Of a stretch of DNA of 35,095 nucleotides, positions 32,201 through 35,095 are shown in pieces. The DNA lies in the NCBI GenBank assembly GCA_964501105.1, contig CAZCRG010000005.1:1-35095 (forward strand). Reading direction: 5' to 3'. The translations under genes were made by a program, and so were the position numbers. The notes below the pieces were generated by a model. That model was not told the DNA's origin and did not search any database. It worked only from the letters and a program-made list of their open reading frames with translations. Position 1 is the stretch's first letter. Each line of letters starts with the position of its first letter. The stretch is from BMS3B sp964501105 (GTDB lineage Archaea; Hydrothermarchaeota; Hydrothermarchaeia; Hydrothermarchaeales; BMS3B).

Positions 32201-33278
32201 AGCTATGCACCATCTCAGCAAAAACATCAAATATGTACTCTGTATCCTTTGGTCCCGGGCTTGCTTCAGGATGGAACTGGGTTGTTATTATGGGCAGACT
32301 TTTATGTTTTAGGCCCTCGCAGGTGCCATCATTGAGGTTAATAAGAGTTTGCTCAAAGTCTGTGCCTTCCAGGCTTTCAGTGCTCACACCAAAGCCATGA
32401 TTCTGGGAGGTTATATAAACTCTTCCTGAGCTCAAATCCTTCACAGGCTGGTTTGCACCGCGATGGCCAAACTTTAGCTTGAAGGTTTCAGCTCCTGAAG
32501 CTAATGCGAGCATCTGGTGCCCAAGGCAGATGCCAAATATGGGAATCTCCTGATTCATGAGCTCTTTAATTGTATCTATAACATAGGGTGCCTGAACTGG
32601 ATCACCAGGTCCTGGAGAAATTAGTATGCCCTCTGGCTCCAGATCAAGGATTTCCTTTGCCTTTGAAAAGGCAGGAACAACGCTGACTGAGAAGCCTCTT
32701 TTTAAAAGGTTGTCCCTTATGCTCCACTTCATTCCGCAGTCTATTACAACCACTCTCTCCTCCCCGGTGCCATAGTGAAGAATCTCCTGAGTGGTAACCT
32801 CTCTTACTAAATCTCTCTCCTCATAGGGCTTCTGAGCAAGAGACTTCTCCATAAGCTCCTGCACATCTATATCTTCAGTGCTTGTCTTCAATGCCCCCTG
32901 AATTACGCCATACTTCCTTAGCTTTATTGTCAGGGCTCTTGTATCCACGCCAGCTATCCCGGGGATTCCATGCTCTCTGAGAAATTCATCAAGAGTTTCA
33001 AAACTGTCCCTGTGGCTGGGTATAGGGCAGTTTTCTCTTACAACAAAGCCCTCCACCTTTATTCTGTCGCTCTCATAGTCTTCAGTGTTTATACCATAGT
33101 TGCCCACCAGGGGATAGGTCAGTGTGAGAATCTGGCCCTTATAGCTGGGGTCTGTTAAAGCCTCCTGGTAGCCAGTCATACTTGTTGAAAAAACCACCTC
33201 ACCGTAGACTTCAGCTTCAGCCCCAAAGCCAGTTCCTTCTATTACAGTACCGTCATTTAGCACGAGTAATGCTTTCAT
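32184..33278 (-). CDS. carA: Carbamoyl-phosphate synthase small subunit (glutaminase)
   Basis: Releases ammonia from glutamine for CarB. The 364 residues have the CarA N-terminal domain (VLNDGTVIEGTGFGAEAEVYGEVVFSTSMTGYQEAL) and a class I glutamine amidotransferase domain. The nucleophile Cys251 is in GICLGHQM, and the partners are His336 and Glu338 in QFHPEAS. The promoter TATA (GATATAA, 33309-33314 on the plus strand) lies about 34 bases upstream. An inverted-repeat site (33299-33307) is placed between it and the start. It heads the carA-carB-purC operon. Confidence 0.97.
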   Translation of the reverse strand: MKALLVLNDGTVIEGTGFGAEAEVYGEVVFSTSMTGYQEALTDPSYKGQILTLTYPLVGNYGINTEDYESDRIKVEGFVVRENCPIPSHRDSFETLDEFLREHGIPGIAGVDTRALTIKLRKYGVIQGALKTSTEDIDVQELMEKSLAQKPYEERDLVREVTTQEILHYGTGEERVVVIDCGMKWSIRDNLLKRGFSVSVVPAFSKAKEILDLEPEGILISPGPGDPVQAPYVIDTIKELMNQEIPIFGICLGHQMLALASGAETFKLKFGHRGANQPVKDLSSGRVYITSQNHGFGVSTESLEGTDFEQTLINLNDGTCEGLKHKSLPIITTQFHPEASPGPKDTEYIFDVFAEMVHSYAKKR

Positions 33279-33298
33279 TGAAATCTCTTGTGGTTAAG

Positions 33299-33386
33299 TG
33301 TTTCAATGATATAAGCTTTGTGTATTGATGTGGAATATAATAACAACAATTAAGATAAATGGGACAATTATGTACTTATTGAAACA
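33299..33386. promoter_or_regulatory. Divergent carA / ACT-protein promoter region with inverted 9-base sites
   Basis: TGTTTCAAT at 33299-33307 is matched on the other strand by ATTGAAACA at 33378-33386. A related palindrome TTTCA-T-TGAAA (33273-33283) covers the carA start codon. The first site lies next to the carA TATA box (33309-33314). The second overlaps a TATA-like ACATATAG on the side of the ACT gene. The layout suggests one regulator acting on both genes; the regulator is not known. Confidence 0.45.
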
Positions 33387-33407
33387 TATAGTTCAGGTTG
33401 TGAAAAA

Positions 33408-34061
33408 ATGAATATAACAAGGGCAACCTATGAGGCAGTATCTGAGTATCCCTACATAGAGAGCTACCTGTCAAGGAAACTTGTGAACTACAGGGCCCTG
33501 GCAAGAGAGCTGAGACCAAGAGTTGCTGCCAAACTTGGTAGAGAGGTCAATCTTCAGAGCATAGTAACTGCCCTCAGAAGACTGCCTTTTTCTGAAGAAA
33601 GCAGGAGAGAGCCAGTGGATGAAATTCTCTCCAGAAGCGAGATAAGCCTTCGCTATGACCTTGCTCTGATTACTGTATCTCTATCAAAGGAGACCCCTGG
33701 CAAAGTCCTGGAGCTTCACAGAGAAATTGGCGATGAGGGCTATCTACTACTTCAGGGGCTTGATACTCTAACTATTGTTTCCAAGGATTCTCACCTTGGC
33801 TTTCTTGAAAGGCTTTTTAAAGGCAGTCTCTTAATGAAGATTGAAAATCTTGCAGGTGTGGTGGTTAAAAGCCCTGAAGATATAGTGGATACTCCTGGTG
33901 TTATAGCGAGGCTCACCTCTCTTTTAAGCGCAGAGAGGATTAACATTGTGGAGATGATGTCTTCCTACTCAGAGACCTTCCTTCTGGTGGAGGAAAGTGA
34001 TGCCCTGCGCTGTATAGAAGCTATAAGGAGAGAGATGAGAAGGGCAAGAGGTATAAGATAG
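33408..34061 (+). CDS. ACT-domain protein with N-terminal helix-turn-helix-like region, possible regulator
   Basis: A 217-residue protein. The N-terminal 70 residues are helical and basic (TRATYEAVSEYPYIESYLSRKLVNYRALARELRPRVAAKLG) and could be a winged-helix DNA-binding domain. The C-terminus is an ACT domain, an amino-acid-binding fold: DTPGVIARLTSLLSAERINIVEMMSSYSETFLLVEE (about 161-196). A second ACT-like unit may occupy about 85-150. It is divergent from carA across a promoter with inverted repeats. A regulator of carAB-purC by an amino acid or nucleotide is a reasonable guess. The ribosome binding site is weak. Confidence 0.6.
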   Translation: MNITRATYEAVSEYPYIESYLSRKLVNYRALARELRPRVAAKLGREVNLQSIVTALRRLPFSEESRREPVDEILSRSEISLRYDLALITVSLSKETPGKVLELHREIGDEGYLLLQGLDTLTIVSKDSHLGFLERLFKGSLLMKIENLAGVVVKSPEDIVDTPGVIARLTSLLSAERINIVEMMSSYSETFLLVEESDALRCIEAIRREMRRARGIR

Positions 34062-34081
34062 AATAGCTGAAAAGGGAGATT

Positions 34082-34381
34082 ATGGGAATCCTCGATATCT
34101 GCCTCAGGAGTGGAAAGCACATAATCACAATAATGCTGCTATGCGAGAAGGGGGAGATTAGTGGTGAGAGCTTTGGCTTCTCTGATATCAGATATATTCA
34201 GGGCTACAAAAATGCAGCATTCAGAATTAATATCAGGGACGGCGGCAGGGAAGTCAGGCACATAACAAAAAGAGTGGATTTTAAGATTGATGAAGGTAAA
34301 ATTGTAGCTTTATTTAAAACTGAGTCAGGAAACTTGAGAATTCCAGTGGAAAAGATTTCTGAGATTGTAAGCCAGGAGTAA
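34082..34381 (+). CDS. Hypothetical protein, 99 residues
   Basis: Not recognised. It is a small, mostly beta protein: MGILDICLRSGKHIITIMLLCEKGEISGE, then AAFRINIRDGGREVRHITKRVDFKIDEGKIVALFKT. There is no signal peptide, membrane helix or cysteine motif. GGGAG at 34074-34078 precedes ATG 34082 at close spacing. It follows the ACT-domain gene by 20 bases on the same strand, so the two are likely co-transcribed. Confidence 0.6.
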   Translation: MGILDICLRSGKHIITIMLLCEKGEISGESFGFSDIRYIQGYKNAAFRINIRDGGREVRHITKRVDFKIDEGKIVALFKTESGNLRIPVEKISEIVSQE

Positions 34382-34525
34382 TGGTATTTTATTTTGAGAG
34401 TTATGATGCCTTTTTGATATTTATTTCTGCTTAGATTGTTGAGTCCCCCTGAAAACAAAAGTTTTATACTAAACAGCACAAGCGAAATTTCTGGTAGATT
34501 CCACTGGTTGTATAATTATGTTCCG

Positions 34526-34573
34526 AAAAATATAAAATTGCGGTTGTTAATGGTTACCTTGACTACAAGGAGG
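34526..34573 (+). promoter_or_regulatory. Promoter and strong ribosome binding site of the ATPase gene
   Basis: AAAAATATAAAA at 34526-34537 is a TATA box with an expected start near 34559. AAGGAGG at 34567-34573 stands 8 bases before ATG 34582. The preceding 34382-34525 stretch is AT-rich with no coding signal. Confidence 0.55.
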
Positions 34574-34581
34574 AATATTTA

Positions 34582-35095
34582 ATGCCACTATTATCCAGTA
34601 TTACTCATAATTCTGATAGTAAAATAAAGAACTTTAACTTGAATATAAAAGATTTTGGACCCGTTACTGATGGAAAAATTTCCTTAAAGCCTCTTACAAT
34701 ATTTATAGGCCCAAACAACTCTGGAAAATCTTATGCTGCCATGCTTATCCATTCTATTTTTGAATCTTATTCACCAAGATATATTCCTGCTGATTTTCCG
34801 CCCCACTTAACAGCCCATCTTCTGCTGGATTACCACAATGTCGATGTGGATAAACTCACTAAAGATCTAAGCAGAGTAATTGGAAAAATTTCTTCATTGT
34901 CTGAGGGGGAATATCTGGAAATCCCTGACTCTATTGTTGAAAAAATCTACTGTCGACTCATAGAACTTATTTATGAAGACTCCCTATCATCTGAAATAAC
35001 CAGAGCTTATGCTTCAAAACTTCATGATTTAGTGAAAATAGGAGAAAATTCGTTTGAATTGGAAATTGAATATAATTCACACCACATTTCTATGT
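34582..35095 (+). CDS. N-terminal part of an AAA/SMC-like ATPase (OLD/DUF3696-type), cut by window edge
   Basis: At least 171 residues, open to the window edge. The first beta strands FNLNIKDFGPVTDGKISLKPLTIFI lead into the Walker A motif GPNNSGKS (about residues 47-54), the arrangement of RecF/SMC-like ATPases such as OLD nucleases and COG4637/COG4938 proteins. A charged helical segment follows, where these proteins carry a coiled-coil arm. The Walker B motif, signature region and any nuclease domain lie outside. AT-rich codon use differs from the core genes. Such ATPases often occur in anti-phage loci, but nothing here proves that role. Confidence 0.75.
   Translation, partial: MPLLSSITHNSDSKIKNFNLNIKDFGPVTDGKISLKPLTIFIGPNNSGKSYAAMLIHSIFESYSPRYIPADFPPHLTAHLLLDYHNVDVDKLTKDLSRVIGKISSLSEGEYLEIPDSIVEKIYCRLIELIYEDSLSSEITRAYASKLHDLVKIGENSFELEIEYNSHHISM

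Noticed and set aside
34550..34582. 10-codon upstream ORF whose stop overlaps the ATPase start (TAATG)
   Set aside because: Its ATG lies upstream of the transcription start predicted from the TATA box at 34526-34537, so it is probably not transcribed.
1..35095. CRISPR array or replication origin
   Set aside because: No regularly spaced direct repeats and no clustered origin-box repeats next to a cdc6/orc1 gene were seen.

Overview
This window is chromosomal DNA from an archaeon, most likely a euryarchaeon. Supporting genes are the A1 sector of an archaeal A-type ATP synthase, ribosomal protein S3Ae, the archaeal forms of alanyl-tRNA synthetase and S-adenosylmethionine synthetase, a DacZ-type diadenylate cyclase and a DUF460 protein. 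There is also an intron-less tRNA-Gly(GCC) with no encoded CCA, many TATA boxes 25-30 bases before start codons (leaderless-type promoters), and a pilin with a class III signal peptide. The lineage cannot be fixed from sequence reading alone; methanogen, ANME or Archaeoglobus relatives are all possible.

Left accessory region (1-3300): the N-terminus of a PD-(D/E)xK restriction/modification-type protein cut by the window edge; a decayed IS5-like transposase with an inverted repeat in front of it; a small membrane protein; a PIN-domain toxin with its small partner; and a CxxCxxCC (YkgJ-type) metal-cluster protein. Core region (3400-24320): tRNA-Gly; ATP synthase subunits E-F-A-B-D without a C gene between E and F; a UbiA prenyltransferase; an MntA/HepT toxin-antitoxin pair followed by an apparent HsdS remnant; DUF460; a dacZ-metK pair; a PLP enzyme; and a four-gene operon (cbiH, cbiJ, a BatD-like membrane protein, and an APS/PAPS-reductase-fold protein fused to zinc-ribbon, probable PUA and ferredoxin domains). 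It ends with rps3ae, a DUF92 membrane protein and alaS.

Second accessory stretch (24324-28250): three predicted lipoproteins (one only 51 residues, one with an FTP/PepSY-like domain, one with paired OB folds), a VapBC pair in locally GC-rich DNA, a broken DUF429 gene, a class III pilin, and a gene-free stretch that folds into a strong hairpin and a small three-way junction. Right core (28249-34381): a tight carA-carB-purC operon on the minus strand. It is divergent from an ACT-domain protein, with a 9-base inverted repeat across the shared promoter region, followed by a small unknown protein. The window closes with the start of an AAA/SMC-like ATPase that has an excellent ribosome binding site.

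Functionally the core covers energy conservation (ATP synthase), cobalamin and SAM supply, c-di-AMP signalling, pyrimidine/arginine/purine precursor synthesis, and translation. The accessory regions hold three toxin-antitoxin pairs, traces of mobile and restriction genes, and an ATPase that may belong to a defence locus.
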